Origin: Diprion similis
Taxonomy: Eukaryota; Arthropoda; Insecta; Hymenoptera; Diprionidae
Length of the DNA stretch: 64,000 nt
Reading direction: 5' to 3'
NCBI RefSeq assembly: GCF_021155765.1
Contig: NC_060117.1
Location: 585,001 to 649,000 of the forward strand
The notes beneath the pieces were generated by a model that ran no database searches, was not told the origin of the DNA, and saw only the letters and a program-made list of their open reading frames with translations. This document shows positions 1-13,700 of this stretch, one piece after another. Position 1 is the first letter of the stretch. Each line of letters starts with the position of its first letter. Made by a program: the position numbers and the translations under genes.

Positions 1-430
1 AGTAATATAGAAGAAGGATCAGAGATACATAACTGGCGGCAGACATGTTGGGACATACCGAATCTCTGCAAGATCAATCATTCCTCATTGCTCGTACGGA
101 GATCCCAACGGTCACTGTCAATATCTCGTTTTATGGGGTAAGGGCCTCACGTAAGCTGGGCTATCTCTCCGTCTCTCTCCCTCTCTAACTAGATAATATA
201 TAGCTTGGTACGTCAGTTTCCTCCCTGACCGTAATTGAGCGTGAGAGAGAGAGAGAGAGAGAGAGATCCTCATGCGGACTTGAAATAAAATCGGCTGTTG
301 CATGTACATGCTTCGACTTACGAGGATGGTACCCTATTCGAGCGGTGAAGAATGATTGATCCTGCATTTCGTGTAACCTAATTATTTCCCGGCGATACGC
401 AATAAATATATATATATACATACACATATA
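1..430. other. no gene seen; (GA)n microsatellite
   Basis: I see no convincing exon here. A pure GA run lies at about 241-266 and a short TA run at 405-419. If DRC7 transcription starts left of the window, this is part of the intron before the exon at 808. I looked for the DRC7 residues that should precede that exon and did not find them. Confidence 0.5.
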
Positions 431-752
431 TTAGGGTGGTTCGTTTGAGATGACTATTTTTTTTTTCACTCTCGCCCTAAAATTTTATCGAACATGTCGA
501 AATAAAAACTCTCTGAAAGTTAAGGCCCTCAAAATTAACATCGAGCACTTTCGCTTATCGTTAAAAGATCTACCATCTAAAATACACGTAAATCAGGATT
601 TTTTGTTTTTTTTTGTTTTCAAAATACCACTATTCTTACTTAATATTAATTTTGAAGGCTGTAACTTTCCGAGAATGCTTATTTCGACATATTCGATAAA
701 ATCTTAGGTCGAGAGCGAACAAAAAATAGTCGACTCAAACGAAACATCGTAA
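431..752. mobile_element. MITE-like element with ~30-bp terminal inverted repeats
   Basis: Positions 431-460 (TTAGGGTGGTTCGTTTGAGA...) and 723-752 (...CTCAAACGAAACATCGTAA) are imperfect reverse complements, about 25 of 30 matching, including TTCGTTTGAG and GACTATTTT. Both ends are flanked by TATA, a possible target-site duplication. The interior is about 260 bp, AT-rich and carries no transposase. This fits a non-autonomous DNA transposon. The superfamily is not recognised. Confidence 0.55.
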
Positions 753-807
753 TATATTGTATAGATATAGATATACATATACTTAAATCTAGCCACTTTG
801 TTGACAG

Positions 808-3800
808 AAGTTTGTCTCGACGACCATCAGACCGAGTACCCTGCCGTATCCGGAATTGTCTACGTGGCAAGGATGCGCGAAATTCGTCAGCGACTACCTG
901 ACGTACGAACCACCAAGAAATCCAATTCTTATGGTAAGTTTTCCGCTCAATTTCTGCCTACCAGCTCCAGTCAGTGTCCGATCAGTGTCAGTATCAATCT
1001 ATCCCATTCACAGATCTCCGCAAGTACTCGCTTATTGAGGAAAAACGATAACCTACAGTAGGGAATACGGTTCAACAATTGTCTCTTACATATTCCACAC
1101 TCACTGCATGTAATTGTTCTCGGACTGCCGGAGCTAGGTATAATAATTAGGTACATACATATCTATACGTCTATGCCTACACGGTAACGATTAAGGACGT
1201 ATAGGAATAAAATTTTAGCAATGTTTAAAGTTAAATACGACTATCTTCTGATTTTGGTATTACTTCATCTTCTCGGCTAAATACTGCTTACGTACAGTGA
1301 AGTTCCCCCAACCCGCAGTCGCTATCACGTCCGTGTCAGCTCCCGAGTTTCACTGATTTAAGGCATGGTAAAATAATTTTGCCAACGTGTCGCGAACAAT
1401 CAGACCTCTATTGAGTTGATAATTTTGAAAAAATACGAAACCCTCCCCCCGTCTCTCCGGTAATATTACATAGGTAGGTCGGTAGGTACTTACTACCCTA
1501 TGCCTAGAACGATATGGTAACAATATAGATTTATTTTCTACTCCGTTTGAACGTGGACGTTGGTTTTCTGCACGTTTTCAAATTGTTCAACAGATATCTA
1601 AACTGCATGATTTGCATTCGCGATACGGATGGTTGGGAGCACTTTTCCAACCACTTGAGGAACTTCTCCCCGTGGGCTACAGCTTCCTCGGTCGTCAGCT
1701 GTGCATCCCCGGTCTCGCCGTTGCTCTGTTGAACTTGGGTGTTTCGCTTCACATTCTCCTCATCGTCGTCGTCGTCGTCCTCCTCCTCCTCCTCCCTCTC
1801 ATCTATGTTGATGTTGTTATTGCTGTTGATGGTGTTGTTGTTCCCGAGAACGTTGTCGAGCAGTGCCCTCGTCTTGGTGGGAGACTTCTTAACAGCGGCT
1901 GCTGGTGTGGGCGCGGTAGGTGCGAAACCGTACTGCTTGTACCATTTCCAGAACCACGAACCACCGAGGTCCCGACTACCGCCAGGACTGAATATCGCAG
2001 ACTGTTGGCCCAGTAGCTGTTGTTGTTGCGTCAGCCACAGCCACAGAGCTTCGTCCACTTTGTTGTTGACCGTCCCAGTCCCGGCTGCCGCATCAGCACC
2101 GGCGCCGCTACCGCCGACTCCTCCTCCTCCTCCTCCTCCTCCTCCGGCCTTACTACAGTTCTTGGAATCACTCGACTTCTTCGCCTTACCGGGATGCTCG
2201 GAATCGTCGTTAGTCTTGCGAGGCGATGCCGGTGCCGGAGCGAACGGTGCCTCGGCCGCAGGAGGCAGGCTGTTCCTCGATCCGGATTTGTCGACGGTGT
2301 CCAATTGGCTCGGCGCCGCTGCCGATGTGCTTTGCTGCTGCTGCTGCTGTTGCCTCTTGGTTATCCCGGCGCTCCTCGTGTACTGGAGCCCATTCTCGAC
2401 GAGCCCTACCACAGGGCTGCTCTGCGTCCCACCGCCGGACGGTACGTGGAGCAAATTTTTCCCGATCGCATTGGTCGCGGTTGAGAGAAGGCCGAGCTGC
2501 TGAAGCAACAGAGATCCGCTGCCCTCGGGTCTGATTGCAGCTACGCTCGCCATCAGGGCGGCGTAGTCGATCTTGGATTGTCCGCCCTCGAGTTTGCCGG
2601 CGTCCAGCTGTTCCGTCGGCGAACCACCGTCCGCGTCGGTTTTCTGCCGCTTCGCGGTGCATCCCTCGTCCTCGCTGTTCCCCGCCAGCGATGAATTGTT
2701 CGCGTTTACGGAACTAGAAGCCGGGGAATGGGCCTCGCTGTCCGGTGTGCAAGAGTTACGTGCCATTCCCCTTATCTTGTGCTCGGACTTGCACCATCCC
2801 CGCAGCGTCGACTCGGGTACACCGATATCCCGAGCCACTGAAGCCTTGCTCTCGCCCTCGTGGACTCTCTGTATCGCGTCCATTTTTTCCGAGGCTGACA
2901 GCGCCCGCAGGGGACGTTTACCCGGTCGTGCGGCTGATTCACCCCTCATCTTGATCGCTTCACGTTCTCCGCAGTCCGGCAGTCCTTGTTTACGCCGGAC
3001 GATCAATTCCGAGGATCTTCGATATCAAGTCCGGATGTCCTTCGAACGAATTCCCAGGCGATGCTGTAGCCGATTAAAAAATTCATTCACGTCGCCTGAT
3101 TCCTTGTCTCGCGAAACTGTTTCCAACTTCGAGAATCTCGGGATCACTCTCTTTCCAACTTGCTGCTGTTGGCTGTTATTTGTGCTGCGCGACGAAATTA
3201 CGGTTCATGCCGTTAGGCGGTGAGGACCGCGAGAATGTGAGTTCGAGTAGTTGTGTCGTACACGTTGGATAGCACATGCGCCGAATGTAATAAAGAACTT
3301 TTTTATGAATGAAACAACTTCTACTCCCCTCCCCCGCTCCGATCCACCTGGTCGTAAACCACCACGCTATGGCTCGACCAATCCGCGATGCACGCGGGAA
3401 ATGTATGTACTATTACGACACGACGCCGACGACGACAACGACAACCGATACCACGAGGCGGCGACCCCTGCACTCACTGTGTCATTCTATCGGGCTATAC
3501 TTTGTTTACGAATCGTCCGGTAATTGTTTGTTATTATCACCTTGGCTCGACTCGCCGACGGGAAACTTCTTTTGTCGGATTTTCGCTTTGTATTCTTTTC
3601 GCCGTTTATATTCCGAAAGGCGAGCGATAGTTTATTGTTTATTTTTTAAATTTACGACGAAAATTACTTCAACAATTACTACGCCACACTATCACAAATC
3701 AATCACTATTATCGTTAAAGTTTCTTTTAAGCGTCCGATGGGAAATTTATTCTCAGTTTCGAATTCTACGATCGATCATCGATCTAAAATCCACCAATCA

Positions 3801-6800
3801 CCCTCTGAAGCGATAGCTATTAAACTGGTCACTTTATGTTAATCGAGTGCAGCAGAAACGCGGTATGTAATTATAAAAATATGCAGAAAACGCACACGCG
3901 TCGATGGTGGTCCTCGGGTGCCGGTAGTTCCACGTTGTTTCGGTAAGCAGTATACAGACAGAAACTGGCAACTCGTGGCTGTGTTCGAAGGGCACGATTG
4001 ACGATGAACTCGAGCGACGGATGTATGTTATCGGTATCGTTTGCCTGACAATCTGATATTCGTTTGGCCAACGGCGGATGAAAATCGTTCCTTTCGCGAC
4101 GTACCGCGACGCACGACTGTTGGCTCAGCGGACTCTGCGGACGCCGGACGGTCCGCGGACTGGCGACGCCGACAACCGCCCTACCTCCTTCCCTCTTCCC
4201 GCCCGTCAACCCTCCGAGTCTCCTCCCCCTACTCCGTCGACCCCGTCGCGAGTTCGCATCGCGGCACGGCTAAGGGCAAAGGGGCGCCAAGGGATCGGCG
4301 GGGACGCGACGGGAACTACGACGACGACGACGGCGACGACGGCAAGGTAGAGAGGGAGAGAGAGAGCGCGGTAAACGGGCTGTTTCACTCGCCAGGGACG
4401 ACGACGAGGACGCGAGCGAGGCACCGACGACGGTATAGCGACTATAGCGGCAGACCCTCGCATGGCCTGCAGCTGTCTCCTAACGTCCCCTCCTCCCCTT
4501 CCCTGCGCTCGGTATAACCCTCGGAGGCTCACCGCCCTGCCATTCGCTTCGTCCTTTCCCCGGCCCGACCTTCTCCCTTCGCCGCGTTCCTTCCCTCCTC
4601 ATCCCTCCGCCGTTGCCGCCCTTCTGCCCGCCACCCTGGCCGCCCCGTTGCCTCTATGTAATGTACTAGGTACCGACCAGAACCCACCCCGGTGTAAATA
4701 CATAAAGGCAGAAGCGGCGACCGACCGCGGCGTGGCGGGTTCCAACCTCGCGAGAAAACCCTCACGGGAGAAAACTCTACGCGCCGACTACGCGCCGACT
4801 ACGCGCCCCGATCGCCGAGGGTAAGCTGCCGAGGATTCACCATCGCGCGAATGCGCCTCTATATTTTAAATACTTTTCAGCGACCCGTCGTCTGTGGATG
4901 CATATTATAGGTGATTCGCGCCATCGTCTACGTTCTACGTTCACACCTTTCACGCCGTGCAAACGCTGCACGCTAATATGCATACCCGAATCTTATCGCG
5001 ATCACACCGATTAAGCGTAAAAATATGCGTACGGAGCAGGAAATATACGTCGAGGAATCAATTAATTCCGAAATCACGTGTACCTGTAGCTTGTAAAAAA
5101 ATAGACGTAAATAGGTGTGTTATTAACCTAATAATTGGACATACGTGAGTGAGGTATATTTACCTCTGATAGTCATGGTACAGATGGTACTTACGATTAG
5201 CCTTTACATAATAGCTAGCCTCTGCGATCGAGACCTGTGTATTTATACACCAATCAGCGCCGCGAACTTGGGTACTTGTCAAAACTTGGATGGTAATCCC
5301 GTGCACTATACGTTACACCGGCTTAGTCTATCCATATATTCGTAGTAGGGCCTGAACAAATTACTTCTTCCGAGAGGCACCGTAGCTGTATCAACCGTGT
5401 ATGCATCTACAATGAACATGTACTAAACCAACGATGATTTCACTACGTGCAATGCAATATCGCGTTGGATCGCGAAGTTGAACACGTAATTGCTTCGCAC
5501 CGTATACCAGCTGATACACGCTCGTAACCAAAAGCTACAATATCGTTCGATTTGTGTAAATTATGGCAGAGCTGTGGAGTAAGTATTCTTTGCGAATAAT
5601 CTTACGAAAGGATAGGCTGCAGGTCAGAAGCGATCATTGTAGATTAGGGAGTGCGAATTTTCACAGATAAAAGAGGGTTACGAATTACTTCTGAGCATCC
5701 TCGGATACTGTGTACACTACGTATGTACGTGGATATGATAGACCGGTATTACACCTGCGCGTATGTCGGTGTACGTACCCGCGTAGGCTGGTGGCTGAAA
5801 AATAAGGAAAACCGGGAGCGTAGCTTTATAAGCGGGAAAAACACGGCGAAGCCGTCGGACCAGAGGATGGCGCGGCGGGGAGCGGGCCGTTATTTAGCTG
5901 GTCGCGCGGCGTCCCTCGCGACCCAACTCACCCTTGGGCCTTCATCCCTCCGACCCTCCTCCTCGAACCCCCTAGACTTCCACCCTTGCCACCCTGCCAC
6001 CCTCCGGCCCCTCGTACCGCGTCTCACGGTCGGTCTCGTCCTCCTTTGTCGCGCGGATACGAACCTCTACCGCCGCCACCATCACTACCACCACTACCAC
6101 CACTACCACCACTACCACCCCTGCCGACGCCATCGCCATCGCCATCGCCATCGCCATCGCCATTGCCAACCTTTGGAGCGTGCAACGCAGTTTCTGCTTT
6201 CGTGGAAAATTTCACTTCGAAGGCCCTATATAAGCGCGCGGCGCCGAGGCGTCGTTTTCCTGACCACCGCGTGTTCCAGAAATTTTTGGGATAATTAAAC
6301 GGCATACGCGGGCGAGCGAACGGTTTCCGATAATAGGTTCGCCCGACGAGACGCGAAAGAAAAAAATAATAATCTATCGCGATATCGCGGGTCTTTTTTT
6401 TTCAACTTTTCCAACTCAGAACGATAAACGTGACGAAGGTAAGTATAAGCGTCTATATAGCGACGCAATCTACTTACATTGTACATTATACACGTATTTA
6501 CACGTTCATGCAGGATACATTGTAGAAAAATACTTCTCTTCCTTCAACCGTCTGCTTGATCATACTACGAACTACATAACTCGATTTCGCCTTCGACCGA
6601 TTGTGATTGACAAAATTTCCGCATCAATGTAACCCACCGTCGCGCTTCGAACAGTGTTTACATCTCATACCCTCTTTCACTTTAATATCGTACGAAATAG
6701 AATTAAAGACGATACATACATAGTTGCGGATTCGAATATTTGCTTGAATACATTGATTGCCAAAGACTGCAGCTTTGATATCTCGCCGATCTACGTACAC

Positions 6801-7681
6801 ACAATGTTTATAAATATACATACAACATATGTGCTGTGTATGCACACTCATACTACGCGCACACGCCGCATAACTATATACCTTCGTATAAACCATGTGC
6901 ATACGGGGACGAGAACCGACGTAGTAAGGGGGAAGCTGGGGGGCAGCGGGGTGAGGCGGGGGGGCTACAGCCCAGCCAGCCGTCCTGGATGACAGACAGG
7001 ATGCGAGGGTTCGCGATTCCGCGCGCCTTTCGGTGTGCCCGGCATTACGTGCTTCGGTGGCTCTGCTCGCGCTGCAGCTACGGCAGCGTCGGCGACGTCG
7101 TCGAGACATTTACCGGCGATCCGACGACGATGACGCGACATTCCGCCACTGCATACGGATTATATACTAGTTAACGTATTACATACCATGTACGTTATAT
7201 CATGTACATATGTACACAGGTACATAACCGAGGTAGGTGCGAGTATAGGTGTGTGTGTGTGTGCGTGCGTATGTATATGGGTATGTATCGCAGCTCCGCG
7301 AAGAACGTACACCTACGGTGTTGAATTCTGACCGATTCAAGGCCACCCGAGTCGCGTGTTACGCGGGTCAAATAAATGGTAGCAGAGGCCCGTGAAACGA
7401 TCGTAATCAAACACCGCAGGTCTACATAGTCTACATACAACGTATAACGTATAACGTATAACGTGTATGTACTGTACATGTGCCTGCGCAAAGATCCGAG
7501 AGCCTTTGTGAGATCGGGAAGCAGAGGCAACAGCTGCGACACTTGGTTCGCTCGCGAGACCCGCATGATGCACCGTCGTCGCCGCGATGTATCCTGCAGG
7601 GTCTAAAGGCCGCAGGGACCCGACGGTTTTACCCAAGTCGCATATAGCCATCTATACCTCCTCTTTCCTTCACCCCCAACC

Positions 7682-7712
<31 letters not shown>

Positions 7713-10700
7713 ATATGTATAATGCGCATATCCTTCCCAGGAAATTTTTGACGGTCAAAGTCCACCCGCGCGGTCCTTCGGGGCTGTAAGCGTTTCCGTG
7801 TATTCGTACTGCTTCTAAGTCACTTCGCTATAGGATATACGGATAAGGTATAGTGGGTAGTAGGTAGTCGGGTACCGGCCACGATATTCAGCGGTCAATT
7901 CTATTTTAGGTTTAGTTGGGTGCGCGGCGGGCCAAGCATGTAGCTTAGGTACCCGATGCTGGTGTCGACGGGTGTCGTTCATCTCTACCCCTTCCTTCAT
8001 CTCCTTCCTCCTTCTTCCTCCTTCGATCCTTTTCGGAATAGAAAGCACCGCTAAAGTACCGCGGACGGATGGATATGACATCTTTCGTTGCATGGGCATT
8101 CAAACTGATTTAGACCGATGTAAGGGAATCGGTAATCGTTATTGTACGCTGCGAGATACATTCGATCGTTAATTATACACCTTGGCGAATACTCGCCGAG
8201 CTTTCGTCCATCCAGGTCCAAGCTGACGCGCTCTTGACCGATGAAAATCGATGCGTGAGAAAAATTTGTTGCTCCGAAATCATCCACTCCACTCGCACGG
8301 CCGAAAAGCTGTTATTAAATGAGTGTATTGATAATGTGCGGTACGGTGCTTAGACTCCGATCCCAATCAGTCGGTACAGAGGGGAATGCGCAAGTCGTAT
8401 CGCGTCCGGCCGTGTCGAATGCGTACATAAATCGTAATTGCATACGTCATATGGTGTATTATTTTCGGCTACGTAAACTCCCGGTGTCTTTTCTTGCGGG
8501 TAATACACGCGCGCTGCAGTTGTATACAGTCCGTGCGTCGGCGCTCCGGACCAACCCCAACGTGTAGACGAGAGTGTGAGAGAGAGAGAGAGAAAGAGAG
8601 GGAGGGATGTACAGATGGACGAATAAATATATAGTGGTACTAAGTTTGGCGCGAAACGTGCATTTTAATTTCCTAATACAAATTCAATGTTTTCCGCATG
8701 TGTTTGAACCTAGGCGTATCTCCTGTTTCATGGATAGTCCTACGTAAGTATACGAACGAAAAGTTGCTCGCAATTCCCGAGTCAATCGATGATTATTAGA
8801 TATCGCATAACCTGCTGGTGAAACATGCGAAGAATGCCGTCGAAACAGGACGAGGAGACGATAACGCATTCTTCACAATCTGTACAAGTCATAGACTGAT
8901 CTACCTCCTAATGACATCTGTCAGTAGGTCATAGTTGTATATAGTTATGTAATAAATGAGAAACGGGTAACAGCGACGTTATCAATATATACACCGCCAT
9001 ACGCTTCGGTGCTTCCAAGATACATGCCGTACGTGCAAACACGTATTGGTATATGGTATGTATACTGCCGTGAAGCAATGCGTAGGAACTCGCGGCTGTT
9101 GGAAGGTTCGTGTTTACTCCTGCAGAGATAAAAGGAGACCCTTAACCCTGCGGGTGACGGACGAGCCGATGGTGTTGCGGCGACCACGAGCAGGCGAGCA
9201 GATAGACGGACGGACGGACGGACGGACGGACCGTCAGACAAAAGGACGGGCCAGGAGGCGGCGATGCGATGGGAGGACGAAGGGTGGTCGCGAACAGGCT
9301 GGCAGGCTGGCGGCAGGCAGGCAGGCAGGCAGGCAAGCAAGCAAGGCAAGCAGGCAGGCAGGCTGGCAACAGGAAGCTCGCGATGCATGACTCACCGCGA
9401 GCCAGCCGAACAGCGCATAGCGCAGCGTAGAGAAACTAACCCGCGCGCGATCGCGTTCTCCCCGCATCTTCCTTCTTTCTTCGGTTGGTACCCCCATCTA
9501 CCTGGCTATATTGTACGTAGTGCATGCATGCATACATACGCACGGATGCCCGTACATACTTAGGGTCTTCTTCCCGGTCGCGAGGGGAATATATATATAT
9601 ATATATACACATACATAGGTATACATATAATAATATATCGCGGGTGATTCGAGGTTGCCGAAGAAGAGGCGTTTATTGTCGGCTGCTCCCGCGTCTCTTG
9701 TACACACACATGCATATACTTGTGCTGTAAGTATGCAGTACGTATACCTTGTGTACCTATATAGCATAGATTTGTGTGATCAGATTTAAATTCGACTAAC
9801 GGGCACGACAGCGCCGCCCGACCGAATTGCGAGGTGGTCGGCCATCGGGCAAAAACGGCGTCGGAGTGCGGATGAGGGGGGCGACCTTCCCGTCCGCGTC
9901 GCGAGAAGACCCGCGACCTCGCCATCGAGTAATCAGCGCAACGGCACGCGGTCTCGACGCCCGTGCTTAGCTCCCCTTCTTGTATAACATGCACACACTT
10001 TGTCTACTATAGGTATATCGTATGCGAACTGCAGGGATCGCAAATACCTACGTGTCGTACGTATACACGTATGTACATTCGGGTATAATTTTAAGTGCAT
10101 ACGTAATACATCTGCAATGGTACGTGCAGGTCACACGTCGTATTTGTCAGTACCGCGTATGCACATCCATGTCTAAACGGCCACCTTATAACAAAATACA
10201 ATCGTTATGCAATCGTCGACGTTCGTGTTTAACGTGTTTACGTTATCATTTATCAATTTTGCCTTCTTTCGGAAAGGGCGTCCCTTTAGTTAACTCCCTA
10301 ACTTTTTATCCGCGAGAAGGGTCCGTTTAGCCCCACACTCCCCTGCGTTACTTACGTTCAAGGTATACATATATGCGTAAAAGCACCGAGTCTAATCCAA
10401 GGCAATGTACGTGTACGTATGTACGTACATACTTACCTACCTACACACTATATGTATACACTCGAGGCGCAAATAGGGAATATAGTTGAAGAGAATATCG
10501 CGCGAGTGCAGAGCTAGCGAGAGGAGATGCTACTCCAGCTCTCACCTCGGGGCAAAATTTGTGCGCGTTCCAACGCGACCGAGTGAATTTAGGGTGGGCA
10601 CACCTATATATACCGTCGACTAATAACAAGGGCGGCGCGAGGGGGCGGCCGGGGGACGGAAAGGCGGTGACCCGCGGTGCCTGTCTGCCGCTGCCCGCGT

Positions 10701-13700
10701 TGCAGAGGCAGAGAGATCCGTCCGTCTCTCTCTCTCTCTCTCTCTCTCTCCCCCTCTCCCTCCCTCTCTCTCTTCGCGGCGCGCGCGCGCGGTCGCTTGC
10801 ATACACAGGCATCCGTAGGTAGATATACGTGAGTGTTTGTGTACACGTACACACATAGATAGTTGGTTCATGGGGCAGCGAAGAGGGTTGTGGGGGGGAG
10901 GGGGGGTTGCACGGTCGTTCCGTTCGTCCTTCCGTTCGGTCGTCCCGTTCCTCCGTCGGTCCGTCGGCTCGTCCGTCTGTTCGTTCGTTCGTTCGTTCCT
11001 TCGTCGTTCGTTCGCGTATATATATATATATATATAACATCGGTCGTCGGAAAAGGGTGAAACGCGGGACGGCGAAGAGCCGGGGCAGGGTGAACTAAGG
11101 GGGGTAGGAGAGGGGCAGAGGGGTAGCCAAGGTAATTTGAGCGTCACACGCCGAGTGAACGCCAGGCAGCAGCGCCTATGTGCCACATAAAGAGCTCCCT
11201 TATGTATCCAGCAGGCCCATCGCGAACCTCTACCTTCGTTGTATTTTACGCGGTACATGCCGCGCTCCCGCACACACAGAGGTACATCCCTGCACGTATA
11301 CGGGGTGCTCGAAAAGTAGTTACCGACCTGAGCTGAAACCACCCCGTGCATGGGCCGTCTCGATCGGGGCATTATTGCATAGACACTATATAGCTACTAG
11401 GATCTTATTTAACAAGCGAGATGAAGACTCGGATCTTGTTGTCGAGCCGATTGTCTTGCCGGACCAATTACTATACCATTGTTCGTTGGTTCCGGTATAA
11501 CGTCGACGTGATGCGAGGATCATCTTTTTGCTTTTACGTTTTCCGAATACGTTTACTGTTACAGCTACGCGAACGTGTAACAGCGAAGCTGCATGCCTGC
11601 GTCTATCTAATCTCTCTGCTGCTGACCGTTCGTATCCTCTCCCTCCCTCCCTCCCTCTCTTTCATCTACCGTTTCCCGTCACTTTCCTGTTCTTCTTGGC
11701 ACACGAGTTTCCGCACCGATTCGGCAAGTTTTCCCTAGTTAATGAATAAATGCGACGCGGCCCGATATGACCGGAATCGCCGTCGATTACCGCGCGACCG
11801 TTGAAATTTCTTCCCTGTATGCCGGATATGTCGAAGCCGCGTAATTCGAGACCCAGGTCTGGCCTTTTACCGCTTACCGAATAACACGGCCGACATCCGG
11901 CCGTGCGCTGCTGCGTCTCTCCTCGATCGAGGTGCTCGACAAAAGATCACGCAAATTTCATTGCCACTTTCCGGACGCTAGTCGAGCTTATTAATCCGTA
12001 AAAGAGATGGGAAAAATAAGGGATAAGAGCCCCGAGTTCCTATTTGCGGTATAAAAAACCCCTCTGTCCCCGTCCCAATTGTTAAACAGTAACTACCTAC
12101 TGTAGAAATGACTCACAGGAATGATCTACTACGTTACGCGGTGAAAACAGAATGACGACACGTGTTGGTTCAAGAGGTCAAACTATGAAAACACGTATAT
12201 TACAAATATAATATGGTATATAGGTATACGTATATTTATATATATTTATATGCGTGTGTGTGTGTGTGTTTAGCGTATCTACCCTTCTGAAAATTCTCGT
12301 CATTTCATACAAAAATTTGAGGTGCGTTTTTGCTGTCGGCAATTTAATTTGAAAACGATAAAAATTTCCCGGAATACGACACACTGCATCATTATATATT
12401 TAAAAAATTCCTACGGCAAACGAGAAGTAAAATATTGAAGGCCACCGATGTTTGTCCAAAGAAAAGTGTGTTTTCCTTGCGAACCTGTGACAATTAATTA
12501 TGCGCTCGATCACAATGACAAAGTACATTTTCTAGAAACCGATTCTCGTTATTAAAATAATATGTATAATAGCAGTCGTCGCACGTACGCGTACGTATCG
12601 CATACACCTGCATGTATGAGTAGAATGTAGCGTACATGTATAGCATGGAGGAACGAGAGCGTGGAGTAAAAGATATAAGCGTCAATCGCGGTGAATGTTA
12701 TGAAAGATCAGCTTTAAAAAGCAGCAGACTTTAAAAGCCAGAGGGTGTATAACGGCTGGTATAAGGGAAGGAAACCCGGCACATATAGACGTGTAACGAA
12801 CAGAACACGACTGAAGCGGACTCGAGAGTTTTTAGTGGCAACTTGTTGCGCGACGCTCATTCATACGACTCCGACGCTCCCATTACGTTGCATTACCTCC
12901 GTCAGAGGTTGCAACTTCGCAAAGTGCCAACTTCCAACTTCCAAGTGCATGACGTACCTACTAGGTTACGGTACTACGTGTCCCTCCCCACCCCTCAACA
13001 TCATACACACATACTTACGCTTATGGGTTTGAGAAGCATACTTAATTTTTGCGGGTATAAGGAGCGCATGCATACTTTACGTGTGTACCTACTGACATCG
13101 ATATGTGCTGCACGTGTTACACGCAGCGTTTCTGCTTTTATTTCATTTTATTATTTCAATTTTCTTTTTCGTAATTTCTCGATCGTCATACGCGTACGGA
13201 TAAGATATGATATCCAGAGTATTCCGAATTGCCGTTGAACAAGACGCGGCAATGTCGGAGGTGGGAAAGTTGGCCGCGGTACACGACGCGATCGGTTTAC
13301 TGCTGGCCTTAATTTCTTGGTAGCCGAAAATTCCCCGCGGCTTTAAGGACTCTTGTTCCGGAGCCTGCATAGAAGGGAGGGGGGAGGGGGGCCCTGGTTC
13401 GGGTCGGGTCCGGATCCTACCACGCCTACGAGTCCCGAATTTGGCCTCGGGGGCCCCGGCTCTGCAGCCGAGAGTTAGGATAAGGGCCTTCTAGGAATCG
13501 ACTACGCGGTTCTCTTTTCGACCCGCACGACCCTCCGCGACCGGATAAAGGAAAACGCGTCTACCTTGTACATGTATGTATATATATATATATATATATA
13601 CATATGCCGCAGCACACACACACACACACACACAGATGTATATACACGGCGACCAGCCCGGGCTAATGCATATACCTGGGCAACGTCGCAATTTCCCCTC

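Noticed and set aside
1739-2503. A 254-codon + strand frame antisense to dan
   Set aside because: It is the shadow of the dan coding frame: its Ser, Pro and Cys runs are complements of the dan Asp/Glu, Gly and Gln tracts.
2950-3006. N-terminal extension of dan beginning MIVRRKQ
   Set aside because: The first codon is TTG. The first ATG in frame is at 2949, directly before the conserved RGE...GKRPLR segment.
5651-6298. A 215-codon + strand frame ending in His/Arg repeats
   Set aside because: It depends on the ACC and CCATCG microsatellites and has no domain or splice context.
9046-9390. Long open frames on both strands over the GGCA/GACG repeats
   Set aside because: Translations are pure period artefacts (CLPA, RQAG). 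Simultaneous openness in several frames is the signature of a tetranucleotide repeat.
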